Assembly: GCA_005881885.1 (NCBI GenBank)
Contig: VBDX01000148.1
Span: 1-62,969, forward strand
From: Chloroflexota bacterium
GTDB taxonomy: Bacteria; Chloroflexota; Limnocylindria; P2-11E
Reading direction: 5' to 3'
DNA: 62,969 bases
Part shown: positions 41,457-53,259 of the stretch, piece after piece
Layout: each line of letters starts with the position of its first letter
Position numbering within the stretch: position 1 is the first letter of the stretch
The notes under the pieces: generated by a model
What the model saw: the letters and a program-made list of their open reading frames with translations, nothing else
Told to the model about the DNA's origin: nothing
Database searches by the model: none
Position numbers and translations under genes: made by a program

Positions 41457-41474
41457 ATTTCGTACCGTAGGCCC

Positions 41475-43313
41475 GTGGCCCACCGGCCGCTCGCCGACTT
41501 CCATCCACACGAGCGCCTGGCGAGTGTGCCTCACACCACCCGTCGCTTCGCCTGTCGTTCGGCGCTCGCGCTCTCGGCTGACGGGCGCTGGCTCGCGGTC
41601 GTCTCCGATCAGGGGGAGGGCGCATACGAGGCCTGGACCCTTCCGGCGACCGGCGGAAAGCCGCAGCGCGCGATCACCATCGAAGGTCACGCGGTGCGAA
41701 GCCTTTGCTGGAGCGCGAAGGGCGAGCTGATCGCGGCGGCCGATCGCGGCGGAACGGAACTGCACCAGCTCCACGTGCGCCATCCCGATGGACCGACGCA
41801 GGCGCTCTCCGCCGATCCCGCGGGACGCGTGCAGCGCTTGCTTTCGTGGAACGCGTCGTCGCCGGATGGTGGTGTCGTCGCCTTCTCGAGCAACGCACGC
41901 GCCTCGACCGACATGGACGTGGTCATCGCCGACCTTTCGGCACGCGCGGAGCGTCCGCTCCTCACCGCCGCGGCTTGGCATGTGGTCGGCGGCTGGTCGC
42001 CGGACGGGTCGTGGCTCCTCGTTATGCGCGTTCTCGACAACACCACGCAGGACCTGCTCATCGTGGATCCCCAGAGCGGCGAGGCTCGCGAGATCACCAA
42101 GCACGCCGAGGACGTGTCGCACGTGCCCGCGGGCTGGCTGGCGGACGGCCGCGTCCTTGTGATCAGCGACGAGGCGAGCGAGCACCTCTGGCTCGGGGCG
42201 CTCGATCCGGAGTCGGGCAGGTACGAGCGGATCGACTCGCCACATTGGGACGTCGAGCTCGCCGCGTCGGCGACGAACGGGCGGACGCAGATCTGGTCGG
42301 TGAACGAGGACGGTTACTCGCGACTCCGGTGGCGGACCGCCGGCGGCGCGATCCACGAACACTCGCTCGAGGGCGGCGTCTGCGAGGACCTGGTGTTGTC
42401 GGCGGACGGTTCGCGTGCCGCGTTCGTGCGTCTCTCGTCGACGGAGCCCTGGCAGGTCTGGACGCTCGACACGGCGACCGGCGAGGCGCGCATCGCGCTG
42501 ACGTCCGCGTTCAACGTTCCCCGCGAGGAGCTCGTCGACCCCGACCTCGTCCGCATCACGGGTCCAGACGGCGAGATTCCGTGCTTCATATACCGGCCGC
42601 GCGACGCGCACGGTCCGGTGCCCGCCGTGCTCTACCCGCACGGCGGTCCCGAAGGCCAGTCGCGACCGGCGTTCGGCCCGCATCTCACGCACCTCGCGGC
42701 TCTGGTGCATCACGGCATCGCGCTGGTCGTTCCGAACATCCACGGATCGACGGGCTACGGGCGGAAGTGGCAGGCCGCCATCCACAAGGATTGGGGCGGA
42801 GTGGACCTACGTGACCTGCGTTCGGTCACGCGATGGATGACGGAGCAGGGAGAGTTCGACCGTACGCGGCTCGCCGTTTATGGCGGCTCATACGGCGGTT
42901 TCGCGACGCTGCTATGCGTCACGCAGATACCGGACGTGTGGCGCTGTGCCGTCGATGTCTTCGGTGTGGCGAACCTCGTGACCATGCTCGAGAACGCGCA
43001 GCCGAACTGGCGGCGTTTTCTAGCGCGATGGATCGGCGACCTGGAGCGCGATCGCGCGACGCTCATCGAGAGGTCGCCGATCACGCACATCGACAACGTG
43101 CGGTGTCCGATGCTGATCCTTCAGGGCGAGAACGATCCGCGCGTGCCGAAGGAAGAATCCGATCAGGTCGTCGACCGCCTGCGCGCGCTCGGCCGCCGCG
43201 TCGACTACGTCGTCTATCCGGATGAGGGTCACGGATTCACCAAACGCGCGAACGCCGAGGACGCCTATGGCCGGATCGTGGAGTTCCTCACAAGGGAGCT
43301 GGTCGAGAGTTAG
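41475..43313 (+). CDS. S9-family prolyl oligopeptidase-like serine peptidase
   Basis: A 612-residue protein with an N-terminal beta-propeller (repeats such as LALSADGRWLAVVSD and SWNASSPDGGVVAF) and a C-terminal alpha/beta-hydrolase domain. The catalytic Ser is in VYGGSYGGFATLLC (about residue 472), the Asp in GENDPRVPKEE and the His in DEGHGFTKRAN near the end. PHGGPEGQSR is the family's oxyanion segment. No signal peptide, so it acts in the cytoplasm on short peptides, or as a dipeptidyl peptidase-like enzyme. Starts at GTG. The 3' end overlaps the Hint lipoprotein gene by 4 bp. Confidence 0.9.
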   Translation: MAHRPLADFHPHERLASVPHTTRRFACRSALALSADGRWLAVVSDQGEGAYEAWTLPATGGKPQRAITIEGHAVRSLCWSAKGELIAAADRGGTELHQLHVRHPDGPTQALSADPAGRVQRLLSWNASSPDGGVVAFSSNARASTDMDVVIADLSARAERPLLTAAAWHVVGGWSPDGSWLLVMRVLDNTTQDLLIVDPQSGEAREITKHAEDVSHVPAGWLADGRVLVISDEASEHLWLGALDPESGRYERIDSPHWDVELAASATNGRTQIWSVNEDGYSRLRWRTAGGAIHEHSLEGGVCEDLVLSADGSRAAFVRLSSTEPWQVWTLDTATGEARIALTSAFNVPREELVDPDLVRITGPDGEIPCFIYRPRDAHGPVPAVLYPHGGPEGQSRPAFGPHLTHLAALVHHGIALVVPNIHGSTGYGRKWQAAIHKDWGGVDLRDLRSVTRWMTEQGEFDRTRLAVYGGSYGGFATLLCVTQIPDVWRCAVDVFGVANLVTMLENAQPNWRRFLARWIGDLERDRATLIERSPITHIDNVRCPMLILQGENDPRVPKEESDQVVDRLRALGRRVDYVVYPDEGHGFTKRANAEDAYGRIVEFLTRELVES

Positions 43314-44353
43314 CGGAGCGTCGAGCCGAGCACCACGCCGTTCGCCCAGTACGCGCCCGTCGGCCCGGCCGGCAGGATGTCGAACGTCGCGCCGCCTGAA
43401 TACGCGACGCGGTCCGCGCTCGCGACGATCGCTCCGTCGTAGGCGTCACCCGCGACGAGGTCTCCGACGCGCCGTCCGTCCGCGGTCGGGTGTCCGGGCG
43501 AAACGTCCACGGTGCGCCCATCCGAGAGCACGAGGTAAACGACCTGGTGCGTGGCGGGAACGGGCGTGCTGCCGATCTCCACTAGGGCCGCGGCGACGCG
43601 TGCGCCGGACTCGCCCTGCGTCCACACGACATCACCGGCACGAAGGTCCTCGACGGCCACGTCGCCGGTCGGCGTCGCGATGCGCGTGCCGCGCGCGAGG
43701 CAGATCGGGCAGGGCGGCGGTCCGCTGGGCGTGCGGCTCGCGACCGTGATCGCGCCACGCTGATCGATCGTTCCGTCGATGCGACTGCCTTGCTGGGTGC
43801 TCGGGGCGCTCGAGAAGATCGCAAGGAAATGGAAGCCCGCGCTCACCGGCTCGAGGCGAAGTGCGTTCAGCATCTTCCAGTCGCGGTAGATCGCGAGTTC
43901 CTGCTCGCTCGTGTAGGTGGCGGCGGGCGCGATGCCGAGGTGGGAGAGGATCGCGCTGAACGTCGGCGCGTCCTTTTGGATGTCGGGCAGCCGCTGATGG
44001 GCGAGCGCCTGCTCATCGCCGCGCGCGACCGGGTAGTAATCGGGATCGCAGAAGAGGAGCCTTCCGAACTGATCGATGAGCCGGTACTTGAGCTGTGCCT
44101 GGCTGAGACCACCCGGCGCCGGGCTCGGCGTCAGCGATGGCGCGGGTGTCGGATTGGGCGGGATCGTGCCAAGGTCCGGGACGATGGTCCCGGTGATCGC
44201 CGTGGCGGTGACCGTTCCCGAGGGCGTGATCGTCGCAGTGACGGCCGTCGCACTGGCTGCGGAGGCGCTCGGCTCAGGAGTTGTGCGGAGCGAGGCAGCG
44301 CCGCCGCACCCTGCGACCAGAGCGACACCGAGCACGAGCACAACTGCACGCAT
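43310..44353 (-). CDS. lipoprotein with C-terminal Hint (hedgehog/intein) autoprocessing-like domain
   Basis: The 347-residue protein has a signal with lipobox ALVAGC (Cys16), a Ser/Thr/Pro-rich spacer (residues 25-80, TITPSGTVTATAITGTIVP and PTPAPSLTPSPAP), a globular domain at about 85-210, and from Cys218 a Hint-fold domain: CLARGTRIATPTGDVAVEDL, HQVVYLVLSDGRTVDVSPGH and an ending YWANGVVLGSTL. The pattern matches hedgehog-type Hint modules where Cys starts self-cleavage, but there is no intein C-terminal HN/C-extein, so cleavage with an outside nucleophile (water, a thiol or a lipid) would be expected. Location is extracytoplasmic. Confidence 0.82.
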   Translation of the reverse strand: MRAVVLVLGVALVAGCGGAASLRTTPEPSASAASATAVTATITPSGTVTATAITGTIVPDLGTIPPNPTPAPSLTPSPAPGGLSQAQLKYRLIDQFGRLLFCDPDYYPVARGDEQALAHQRLPDIQKDAPTFSAILSHLGIAPAATYTSEQELAIYRDWKMLNALRLEPVSAGFHFLAIFSSAPSTQQGSRIDGTIDQRGAITVASRTPSGPPPCPICLARGTRIATPTGDVAVEDLRAGDVVWTQGESGARVAAALVEIGSTPVPATHQVVYLVLSDGRTVDVSPGHPTADGRRVGDLVAGDAYDGAIVASADRVAYSGGATFDILPAGPTGAYWANGVVLGSTLR

Positions 44354-44356
44354 GTG

Positions 44357-44830
44357 CTATGAACGCCGTGGAGCGCCGGATGGTTCCCGCTCTCGATGCC
44401 CAGGACGGCGTCGGCGTACGTAGCGGGTCGCGTACACGTCTTCGCCCAGCGAGAGGATCTTGTTGTCGACCCAGCCGGTGTCGAGGATCCCCTTCTGCGC
44501 TTCGTCCCAGCTTGGCGCACCGGACGGGAGCTTGTCCTTCTTCCACACCACGACCCAGGCCGCCCCGTCGGGATGCGCGACCCGCACGAGCTCGCGGCCG
44601 AGCCGCTCGAGCTCGACCTCGCCGAGCGCGAAGCACAGCACGAGCCCGTATCGTCCGTCCTTCGCGCGCAGCGGGAGCTTCAGATCGATCACGTCGAGCT
44701 GTCCGGCGAGGTGCTCGATCGGGCGGTCGTAGGTCGCGACTCCGCCGATGCGCAAGGCGGGCATCCCCGGTTTTGCGCCCAGTTTCGGTACCACCTCAAG
44801 TGCTGCGCGCATCCTGCGAGGTGCGTTCAC
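44357..44830 (-). CDS. DUF3052-like protein
   Basis: The 157-residue product (MNAPRRMRAALEVVPKLGAK onward) is organised like DUF3052 proteins: LGAKPGMPALRIGG, then a Rossmann-like LVLCFALGEVELERLGREL, AWVVVWKKDKLPSG and a TGWVDNKILSLGEDVYATRY end. The function of the family is unknown. The upstream end is a short gap (89 bp) to the divergent response regulator. The first in-frame start is used. Confidence 0.65.
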   Translation of the reverse strand: MNAPRRMRAALEVVPKLGAKPGMPALRIGGVATYDRPIEHLAGQLDVIDLKLPLRAKDGRYGLVLCFALGEVELERLGRELVRVAHPDGAAWVVVWKKDKLPSGAPSWDEAQKGILDTGWVDNKILSLGEDVYATRYVRRRRPGHREREPSGAPRRS

Positions 44831-44919
44831 CGGCCCTCGAGTCTAGAGACGCGAACAGCGAAACAGCCTTGATACGCGGCCGCGATCAGCGCGGAACACC
44901 GTATGCATGAAGGCCCCTC

Positions 44920-45294
44920 ATGGCATTTGGCCTGGAACCTCGTCCGCGCCCGGTGCTCATCGTCGACGACGACATCGAGACGCTGGCCGCGGAGCGTCAG
45001 CTGCTCGCCGAAAGCGGCTTCCGCGTCATCGAGGCGCGCAACGGCAGCGAAGCACTGCGGGCCGTTCAGGACGATCCGCCCGCGGTGGTTGTGCTCGACG
45101 TGCAGATGCCAGGCATGGACGGCCCGGCCTTCGCGCTCGAGCTGCGCATGGGCCTCCGGCGCGTGCCGCTCGTGATCCTCACCGGAGTCGACGACCCGCG
45201 CCGTGAAGCCGACCGCTGCAACGCCGAGGCCTATCTCGCGAAACCGTTCGACGCGCAGGAGCTCGTGAGCGTGGTCCGCCGGTTCGCCGCGTAG
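44920..45294 (+). CDS. single-domain response regulator
   Basis: The 124-residue receiver domain has the acidic pocket VLIVDDDIETLA, the phospho-acceptor Asp in VVLDVQMPGMDG, the Thr in ILTGVDD and the Lys in LAKPFD. There is no output domain. The start is the ATG at 44920 (MAFGLEPRPRPVLIVDDDIE), although the same frame opens slightly earlier. No histidine kinase is in the window, so its partner is elsewhere. corA follows 13 bp downstream on the same strand. Confidence 0.88.
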   Translation: MAFGLEPRPRPVLIVDDDIETLAAERQLLAESGFRVIEARNGSEALRAVQDDPPAVVVLDVQMPGMDGPAFALELRMGLRRVPLVILTGVDDPRREADRCNAEAYLAKPFDAQELVSVVRRFAA

Positions 45295-45307
45295 CTATCC
45301 TCGGCGC

Positions 45308-46267
45308 GTGAGTGCGCGCTTACTCGTCCGCCACGAAGGCAGCGTGGTCGAGCGTCCGACGGAGGAGATCCCCGAGCACCGGACGAAGCCGTGCTGGATC
45401 GACATACCCGATCGGCACAGTCCCGAGCTCGCGCGCGTCGCGCGCGACCTGGGGCTGCATCCGCTCGCTGTGGAAGACGCGACGCAGCGCGACGAGCGGC
45501 CGAAGATCGATCAGTACGAGAACCACTACTTCATCGTGTTCTATGCGGTCGAATCGCCGTCCCCCGACGTCGTCCAGTACCACGAGTTCTCGATCTTCGT
45601 CGTGCCGAACGCGATCGTCACGGTCCACGACGGTGAGTGCGAGGCGCGGAAGCAGGTCGAGAAGCGCTTCCGCGAGGGCCGCCTGCAGACGACCGGCCTG
45701 CTGCTCCACGCGCTCCTCGACACGATGGTGGACGGGTACTTCCCGATCGTCGACCACGTTGGCGAACGCATCGAGCTTCTCGAGGAGTTCATCGCCGATG
45801 AGGGCCGCGACACCAGAGATACGCGAGCTCCGCTGAAGGAGCTCTTCCTCGTAAAGCACGACCTACTCCATCTACGCAAGACGATCGCGCCGGAGCGCGA
45901 GGTGCTCCAGGTGCTCGTTCGCGGGGACCTGCGCGAGCTGCGCGAGACCGGTCTTCGGGCGTACTTCCAGGACGTGTACGACCACGTCATCCGCGTCACC
46001 GAGGAGATCGACACGTTCCGCGAGCTCACCTCCAACGTCATCGACGCGTACCTCGCCGCGGCGTCGAACCGGCTGAACGAGGTCATGAAGGTGCTGACGA
46101 GCGTCGCCACCGTGCTCCTCGTGCTGACTGTGGTCACAGGCTTCTTCGGCCAGAACTGGACCTTCATCCCGTACGGGTCGACCGGCCTCTTCTTTGTGTC
46201 ATTGGGCGTGAGCGCCGCTCTCGCCGTCGGGCTTGCCATGTACTTCCACCGCCGCGGCTGGCTCTAG
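45308..46267 (+). CDS. corA: CorA-family divalent cation transporter
   Basis: The 319-residue protein has the large cytoplasmic domain (LGLHPLAVEDATQRDERPKI, DQYENHYFIVFYAV, FSIFVVPNAIVTVHDGE, helices with LLHALLDTMVDGYFPIVDHV) and two C-terminal membrane helices (LTSVATVLLVLTVVTGFFGQ and LFFVSLGVSAALAVGLAMYF). The selectivity loop that is GMN in CorA reads GQNW here, a common variant. Mg2+ or related divalents are the likely substrate. The start is a GTG. Confidence 0.88.
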   Translation: MSARLLVRHEGSVVERPTEEIPEHRTKPCWIDIPDRHSPELARVARDLGLHPLAVEDATQRDERPKIDQYENHYFIVFYAVESPSPDVVQYHEFSIFVVPNAIVTVHDGECEARKQVEKRFREGRLQTTGLLLHALLDTMVDGYFPIVDHVGERIELLEEFIADEGRDTRDTRAPLKELFLVKHDLLHLRKTIAPEREVLQVLVRGDLRELRETGLRAYFQDVYDHVIRVTEEIDTFRELTSNVIDAYLAAASNRLNEVMKVLTSVATVLLVLTVVTGFFGQNWTFIPYGSTGLFFVSLGVSAALAVGLAMYFHRRGWL

Positions 46268-46312
46268 CTCACGGTTCGCGGAGGCGGGTTTTCTCACCTA
46301 CACTCGCGGCAC

Positions 46313-46639
46313 TTGGCCGCACCCCGCACCCCGGGTGGAGCGCGCTCGAACGCGGCGATCCTGGGCCAGGTCGGAATCATGGTCGCGGTCCCCATAGTGG
46401 TAGGCGCCTGGCTCGGTCAAAAGCTCGACGAAAGCGCAGGCACAGCGCCTTGGGGACTGCTTGGTCTGACGTTCCTGGGTATGGCCATCGCTGGCTTCGG
46501 CGTCGCGTACGTGGTCCGGCGCTATTTGGCTGAAAATCCCATCGTCCCCGTGACCGATCGGGCGAGGCAAGCCGGGCGCAGCTGGCAAGCGGAGATCGAC
46601 GAGAGTGAGCGAAAACGCGAAGCAGGGGAGGACGAGTAA
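46313..46639 (+). CDS. AtpZ/AtpI-type ATP synthase accessory membrane protein
   Basis: The TTG start gives 108 residues with two hydrophobic helices (ILGQVGIMVAVPIVVGAWLG and LLGLTFLGMAIAGFGVAYVV) and a charged tail (EIDESERKREAGEDE). The GAWLGQKLDE and the position just before atpB identify it as the AtpZ/AtpI accessory protein that helps c-ring assembly or divalent cation uptake in other bacteria. A possible -10 like TACACT lies about 20 bp upstream; the ATP synthase promoter is probably here. Confidence 0.82.
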   Translation: MAAPRTPGGARSNAAILGQVGIMVAVPIVVGAWLGQKLDESAGTAPWGLLGLTFLGMAIAGFGVAYVVRRYLAENPIVPVTDRARQAGRSWQAEIDESERKREAGEDE

Positions 46640-46642
46640 CGC

Positions 46643-47521
46643 GTGCCGCCGACGTATCCCGACATCCCAAAGGCCTTCGAGCTCACCGGCGATCCGCTTT
46701 TCACGGTCGGCACGACCGGTGAGCCGGGGAACGTCGCGGGCATCGGCATCGTGTGGGACTGGAGCTACACGAACGCGCACCTCACCATGCTGCTCGTCAT
46801 CCTGGTGCTGTCAGGTGTCGCGATCCTAGCGACGCGGCGGCTCAGCGATCGACCCGGTGGGCTTCAGAACTTCATCGAGCTCCTCGTCCAGGGGCTCGCG
46901 GACTTCGTCGAGAGCATCGGTGGCCCGACCGCTCTGAAGTACCTCCCTTTGTTCGGCACGCTCCTGCTTTTCCTGGTCGTGTCGAACTGGCTCTCGGTCG
47001 TGCCGTTTGTTGGGCAGGTCAGGTGGCTTCACTCGCCGACCGCCGACTACCACATCAACGCCGGGCTCGCCCTCCTGGCGTTCGGGCTCTATCAGGCCGA
47101 AGGCTTACGCGAGAACGGCCCCGGCTATCTGAAGCGCTGGGTCAACTTGTCGGGCTTCATGGAGAAGGGCGGCCTGAAGTTGATGCTCGGGCCGATCTTC
47201 TTGCTCGTCGGCCTGATCGAGTTCGCGAGTGAACTCTTCCGCATTCTGACGCTGACGCTGCGTCTCTGGGGCAACGTGCTCGGTGGCGAGATCATGCTCG
47301 TAGTCATGAGCGCGCTCCTATTCGTTCCGGGGGTGGCGCTTCCGTTCGTCGGCCTCGAGGTCTTCATCGGCCTCGTACAGGGTCTGATCTTCTCGCTGCT
47401 CGTCCTGATCTACTTCATCCTCGCCATCGAGTCACACGAAGAGCACGGCGAGACCGAGCACGCGCTCGAACCGCATCCTGACGATCTCCAGCTAGCGCAC
47501 GCGACCCCGCGCGCCGCATGA
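46643..47521 (+). CDS. atpB: ATP synthase Fo subunit a
   Basis: The 292-residue membrane protein has the essential arginine in LTLRLWGNVLGGEIMLVVMS and the C-terminal channel helices (GLEVFIGLVQGLIFSLLVLI). An N-terminal periplasmic extension precedes the first helix (HLTMLLVILVLSGVAILATR). It starts with a GTG four bases after the atpZ stop and forms the proton channel with the c ring. The tail is acidic. Confidence 0.93.
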   Translation: MPPTYPDIPKAFELTGDPLFTVGTTGEPGNVAGIGIVWDWSYTNAHLTMLLVILVLSGVAILATRRLSDRPGGLQNFIELLVQGLADFVESIGGPTALKYLPLFGTLLLFLVVSNWLSVVPFVGQVRWLHSPTADYHINAGLALLAFGLYQAEGLRENGPGYLKRWVNLSGFMEKGGLKLMLGPIFLLVGLIEFASELFRILTLTLRLWGNVLGGEIMLVVMSALLFVPGVALPFVGLEVFIGLVQGLIFSLLVLIYFILAIESHEEHGETEHALEPHPDDLQLAHATPRAA

Positions 47522-47525
47522 CTAA

Positions 47526-47771
<246 letters not shown>

Positions 47772-47774
47772 TCG

Positions 47775-48317
47775 ATGCTTTTCTCGCCCGGATTCGAGGA
47801 GGGAGGCGGGGGTGCGCTCACGGTGCACCCCTATTGGGTGCTGGTCTCCATCGTCCAGTTCCTGCTCGTGTTCTATCTGCTGCGGCGCTTTCTCTGGGGG
47901 CCGGTCCTGCGCACGCTGCGCGATCGCGCAGCGCGGATTCGCGAAGGGCTCGAGCTCGCAGAGGCTGCCAAAGCTGAGCGCGAGCGCCTCAAGGCCGAAG
48001 TGGAGCGGCTCCTCGCCGTGGCGCGCGTCGAGGCCCAGGCGATAGCCGATCGGACGACGAGAGCCGCCGAGGAGGCCGCCGCGGCCATTCGCGCCCAGGC
48101 GAAGGCGGAGGCCGATCGGATCCGCGAGCGCGGCCGCATCGAGGCTGAGCAGCTTCACGACCAGGCGCTCGCGCAGCTCCGCTCAGAGGTCGCCGGGATG
48201 GTGGTGCTCGCGGCGGGCCGCGTCCTAGGACGTGAGGTGAACCCCGAGCAGCATCGCGAGCTCATCGAACGCTCCATCGAAGAGGCTGGTGCACAGCTTT
48301 CGGAGGGTCAGGCCTGA
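47775..48317 (+). CDS. atpF: ATP synthase Fo subunit b
   Basis: The 180-residue protein has one N-terminal membrane helix (YWVLVSIVQFLLVFYLLRRF) and a long charged helix (AEAAKAERERLKAEVERLLA, QAKAEADRIRERGRIEAEQL), the peripheral stalk. It ends in the delta-contact region. The first residues (FSPGFEEGGGGALTVHP) are unusual but short. The stop overlaps atpH by one base (TGATG). Confidence 0.93.
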   Translation: MLFSPGFEEGGGGALTVHPYWVLVSIVQFLLVFYLLRRFLWGPVLRTLRDRAARIREGLELAEAAKAERERLKAEVERLLAVARVEAQAIADRTTRAAEEAAAAIRAQAKAEADRIRERGRIEAEQLHDQALAQLRSEVAGMVVLAAGRVLGREVNPEQHRELIERSIEEAGAQLSEGQA

Positions 48318-48847
48318 TGGCCACATCGGGATCGGCCGCGCGCCGCTACGCGGAGGCTCTGCTCAGCCTGGCCCCCGACGATCCGACCGTCAAACAGTTC
48401 CGCGCCTCGCTCGAGCAGCTCGCAGGGGCGTTCGATCGGTCGACGATCGCGGGACTCCGCGACCCGGCGGTCCCGATACAGCGGCGCAGGGACGCGCTCA
48501 CCAGCGCTTTGAAGGACGAGCCCGCGGCGGTCCGGTCGCTCCTGGTGCTGCTGCTCGAACGCGATCGGGTCGCGCTCGTCCCACAGATTGCCGGTGCCCT
48601 CGCGGACATCGTCGATCAGCGGGAAGGCATCGCCAAGGCGCGCATCACGACGGCGGTCGAGCTAAGCGACCAAGAGCGTGCGGACCTGGTCGGCCAGCTC
48701 GAGCGCACGAGTCGCAGGAAGCTGCGTGCGACCTTCGCCCTTGACCGGGGGCTGATCGGCGGCGCCCGGGTCCAGATCGGTGACCACCTCATCGATGAAT
48801 CGTTGAGCGCGAAGCTGAGCGCGCTCGGCCGAGTACTCGCTTCCTAG
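48317..48847 (+). CDS. atpH: ATP synthase F1 subunit delta
   Basis: The 176-residue OSCP/delta protein begins with [13 protein letters not shown], and ends with the conserved [20 protein letters not shown] and [12 protein letters not shown]. It links the b dimer to the alpha subunits. It starts at an ATG overlapping the atpF stop. The middle part ([15 protein letters not shown]) is variable as in all delta subunits. Confidence 0.92.
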   Translation: MATSGSAARRYAEALLSLAPDDPTVKQFRASLEQLAGAFDRSTIAGLRDPAVPIQRRRDALTSALKDEPAAVRSLLVLLLERDRVALVPQIAGALADIVDQREGIAKARITTAVELSDQERADLVGQLERTSRRKLRATFALDRGLIGGARVQIGDHLIDESLSAKLSALGRVLAS

Positions 48848-48855
48848 GAGGGGCT

Positions 48856-50469
48856 GTGGCTACATCGTCCGAGATCACCGACATCATCAAGGCGCAGATC
48901 CGCCGTTTCGAGGGGAAAGCCGAACCGGTGGACGTCGGCACCGTCGTCGAGGTCGGCGACGGGATCGCCCGCATCCACGGCCTCGCGGGATGCATGGCCA
49001 GTGAGCTGCTCGACTTCGGAAAGGGCATCTTCGGCCTCGCCTTCAACCTCGAGGAGGACACCGTCAGCGCGATCATCCTCGGCGAGTACGTCGGCATCAA
49101 GGAGGGTGACGAGGTCCGCACGACCGGCCGCATCGCCGAGGTCCCCGTCGGCGACGCCCTCGTCGGTCGTGTGGTCGATCCGCTCGGGCGCGCGATCGAT
49201 GGGCGCGGACCGATCGTCACGAAGGAATCGCGGAAGATCGATGTCGTCGCCCCGCGGGTCATCACCCGCAAGAACGTCGACACGCCGGTGCAGACGGGGA
49301 TCAAGGCGATCGACTCGCTGACGCCCATCGGCCGCGGTCAACGCGAGCTCATCATCGGGGACCGCCAGACGGGTAAGACCGCGATCGCGATCGACACGAT
49401 CATCAACCAGAAGGGACAGAACCTCACCTGCATCTATGTCGCCATCGGCCAGAAGGAGTCATCGGTCGCGAAGATCGTCGCGACTCTCGAGGAGCACGGC
49501 GCGATGGAGCACACCATTGTGGTTGTCGCGGGGGCGGCGGATCCCGCGACGACCCAGTACATCGCGCCGTTCGCCGGTTGCGCCATGGGCGAGTACTTCC
49601 GCGACAGCAAGAAGGACGCGCTCATCGTGTACGACGACCTGACGAAGCACGCCTGGGCCTATCGGCAGGTGTCGCTGCTGGTGCGCCGTCCGCCGGGCCG
49701 CGAGGCCTACCCGGGCGACGTCTTCTATCTGCACTCGAGGCTTCTCGAGCGCGCGGCGCGCATGAACGACGAGTTCGGCGGGGGCTCGCTCACCGCGCTG
49801 CCGATCATCGAGACGCAGGCGAACGACATCTCCGCCTACATCCCGACCAACGTCATCTCCATTACCGACGGCCAGATCTACCTCGAGACCGACCTCTTCA
49901 ACGCGGGCGTGCGGCCGGCGATCAACTCCGGCCTGTCCGTCTCGCGGGTCGGCGGCGACGCCCAGATCAAGGCGATGAGCAAGGTGACCGGAAGCCTGAA
50001 GCTCGATCTCGGCCAATACCGTGAGCTGGCGGCCTTCGCCCAGTTCGGCTCGGACCTCGACAAGACGACCTTGCAGCAGCTGCGGCGTGGCGAGCGGCTC
50101 GTCGAGATGCTCAAGCAGCCGCAGTACCAGCCGGTCCCCGTCGAAAAGGAGATCGTGATCATCTTCTGCGGCACCGCCGGTTACCTGGACGACGTGCCGA
50201 AGGAGAAGGTCAGCGACTTCGAGCGCGATCTCTACCGCTACATGGACTCGGTCGGAAAGAAGGTCGCCGATCGGATCCTGAAAGAGAAGAAGTGGACGCC
50301 CGAGATCGAGAAGGACGTCCGCGCGATGATCGAGGAGTTCAAGAAGAGCCATCCTTATAGCGACCAGCCGGCGCCGAAGCCGGCGAAGGAGCCCGAGAAG
50401 CAATCGGGGGGCTCCGCCCCCCGGCCCCCGGACGAGGCGGCGAAGCGGCCCGCGGCGGCGAAGGCCTAA
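48856..50469 (+). CDS. atpA: ATP synthase F1 subunit alpha
   Basis: The 537-residue protein has the alpha N-terminal barrel, the P-loop [15 protein letters not shown] (about residue 170), [20 protein letters not shown] and the alpha-type signature [20 protein letters not shown]. The C-terminus after the usual end ([20 protein letters not shown]) has an extra tail of about 40 residues rich in Pro, Ala and Lys, partly encoded by the palindrome at 50406. GTG start with AGGAGGGG. Confidence 0.95.
   Translation: MATSSEITDIIKAQIRRFEGKAEPVDVGTVVEVGDGIARIHGLAGCMASELLDFGKGIFGLAFNLEEDTVSAIILGEYVGIKEGDEVRTTGRIAEVPVGDALVGRVVDPLGRAIDGRGPIVTKESRKIDVVAPRVITRKNVDTPVQTGIKAIDSLTPIGRGQRELIIGDRQTGKTAIAIDTIINQKGQNLTCIYVAIGQKESSVAKIVATLEEHGAMEHTIVVVAGAADPATTQYIAPFAGCAMGEYFRDSKKDALIVYDDLTKHAWAYRQVSLLVRRPPGREAYPGDVFYLHSRLLERAARMNDEFGGGSLTALPIIETQANDISAYIPTNVISITDGQIYLETDLFNAGVRPAINSGLSVSRVGGDAQIKAMSKVTGSLKLDLGQYRELAAFAQFGSDLDKTTLQQLRRGERLVEMLKQPQYQPVPVEKEIVIIFCGTAGYLDDVPKEKVSDFERDLYRYMDSVGKKVADRILKEKKWTPEIEKDVRAMIEEFKKSHPYSDQPAPKPAKEPEKQSGGSAPRPPDEAAKRPAAAKA
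50406..50422. repeat. GGGGGGC-N3-GCCCCCC palindrome (copy 4, atpA tail)
   Basis: A 7-bp stem, GGGGGGC / GCCCCCC with loop TCC, is inside the coding sequence of the extra C-terminal tail of atpA (SGGSAPRPP). It shares arms and loop size with the copies at 15595 and 18330. Confidence 0.65.
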
Positions 50470-50472
50470 GGC

Positions 50473-52786
<2,314 letters not shown>

Positions 52787-52789
52787 CCG

Positions 52790-53203
52790 ATGCCGCTACA
52801 TCTGGAAGTCATCACGCCCGAGCGCAGCGTCTACGAGGACGACGTCGACATGGTGATCGCCCCCGGCAGCGAGGGATACCTCGGGATCCTGCCGCACCAC
52901 GCGCCGCTCTTCACCACCCTCGGGCCGGGTGAGTTCCGCGTGAAGAAAGGCGGCGTCGAGGAGGTGCTCGCCGTGTTCGGCGGGTTCATGGACGTCCGCG
53001 CGAATCGCGTGGTCGTGCTGACCGACGCCGCCGAGCACATCGAGGACATCGACGCGAGCCGTGCCCAGGAGGCTCGCGACCGCGCTCAACAGCTGCTCGC
53101 GGCCGGGCCGGTATCCGCCGCCGACGAGGCTCGGGCGCGCGCCGCCCTCCAGCGGGCGCTCGTCCGGTTGCGGATCGCGGAGGGCCGGCGCCGCAGGCGC
53201 TAA
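52790..53203 (+). CDS. atpC: ATP synthase F1 subunit epsilon
   Basis: The 137-residue protein has the N-terminal barrel (LEVITPERSVYEDDVDMVIA, GYLGILPHHAPLFTTLGPGE) and a C-terminal two-helix region (ARAALQRALVRLRIAEGRRR) with a run of arginines at the end. It completes the ATP synthase operon. The last residues are more basic than usual. The next gene starts 57 bp away. Confidence 0.92.
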   Translation: MPLHLEVITPERSVYEDDVDMVIAPGSEGYLGILPHHAPLFTTLGPGEFRVKKGGVEEVLAVFGGFMDVRANRVVVLTDAAEHIEDIDASRAQEARDRAQQLLAAGPVSAADEARARAALQRALVRLRIAEGRRRRR

Positions 53204-53259
53204 CGGGCCGCTTGGTAAACCGCTAGGCTGTGTGTGTCACCTTGGGGGCGGTGGGTGGA

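Noticed and set aside
40878-42785. 635-codon antisense frame over the S9 peptidase and lipoprotein
   Set aside because: Arg/Val/Gly-rich composition, no start context, no domain; the plus-strand genes have full motifs.
46268-46312. Definite sigma-70 promoter before the ATP synthase operon
   Set aside because: A TACACT is present but I could not find a convincing -35 at proper spacing, so it is only mentioned in the atpZ entry.
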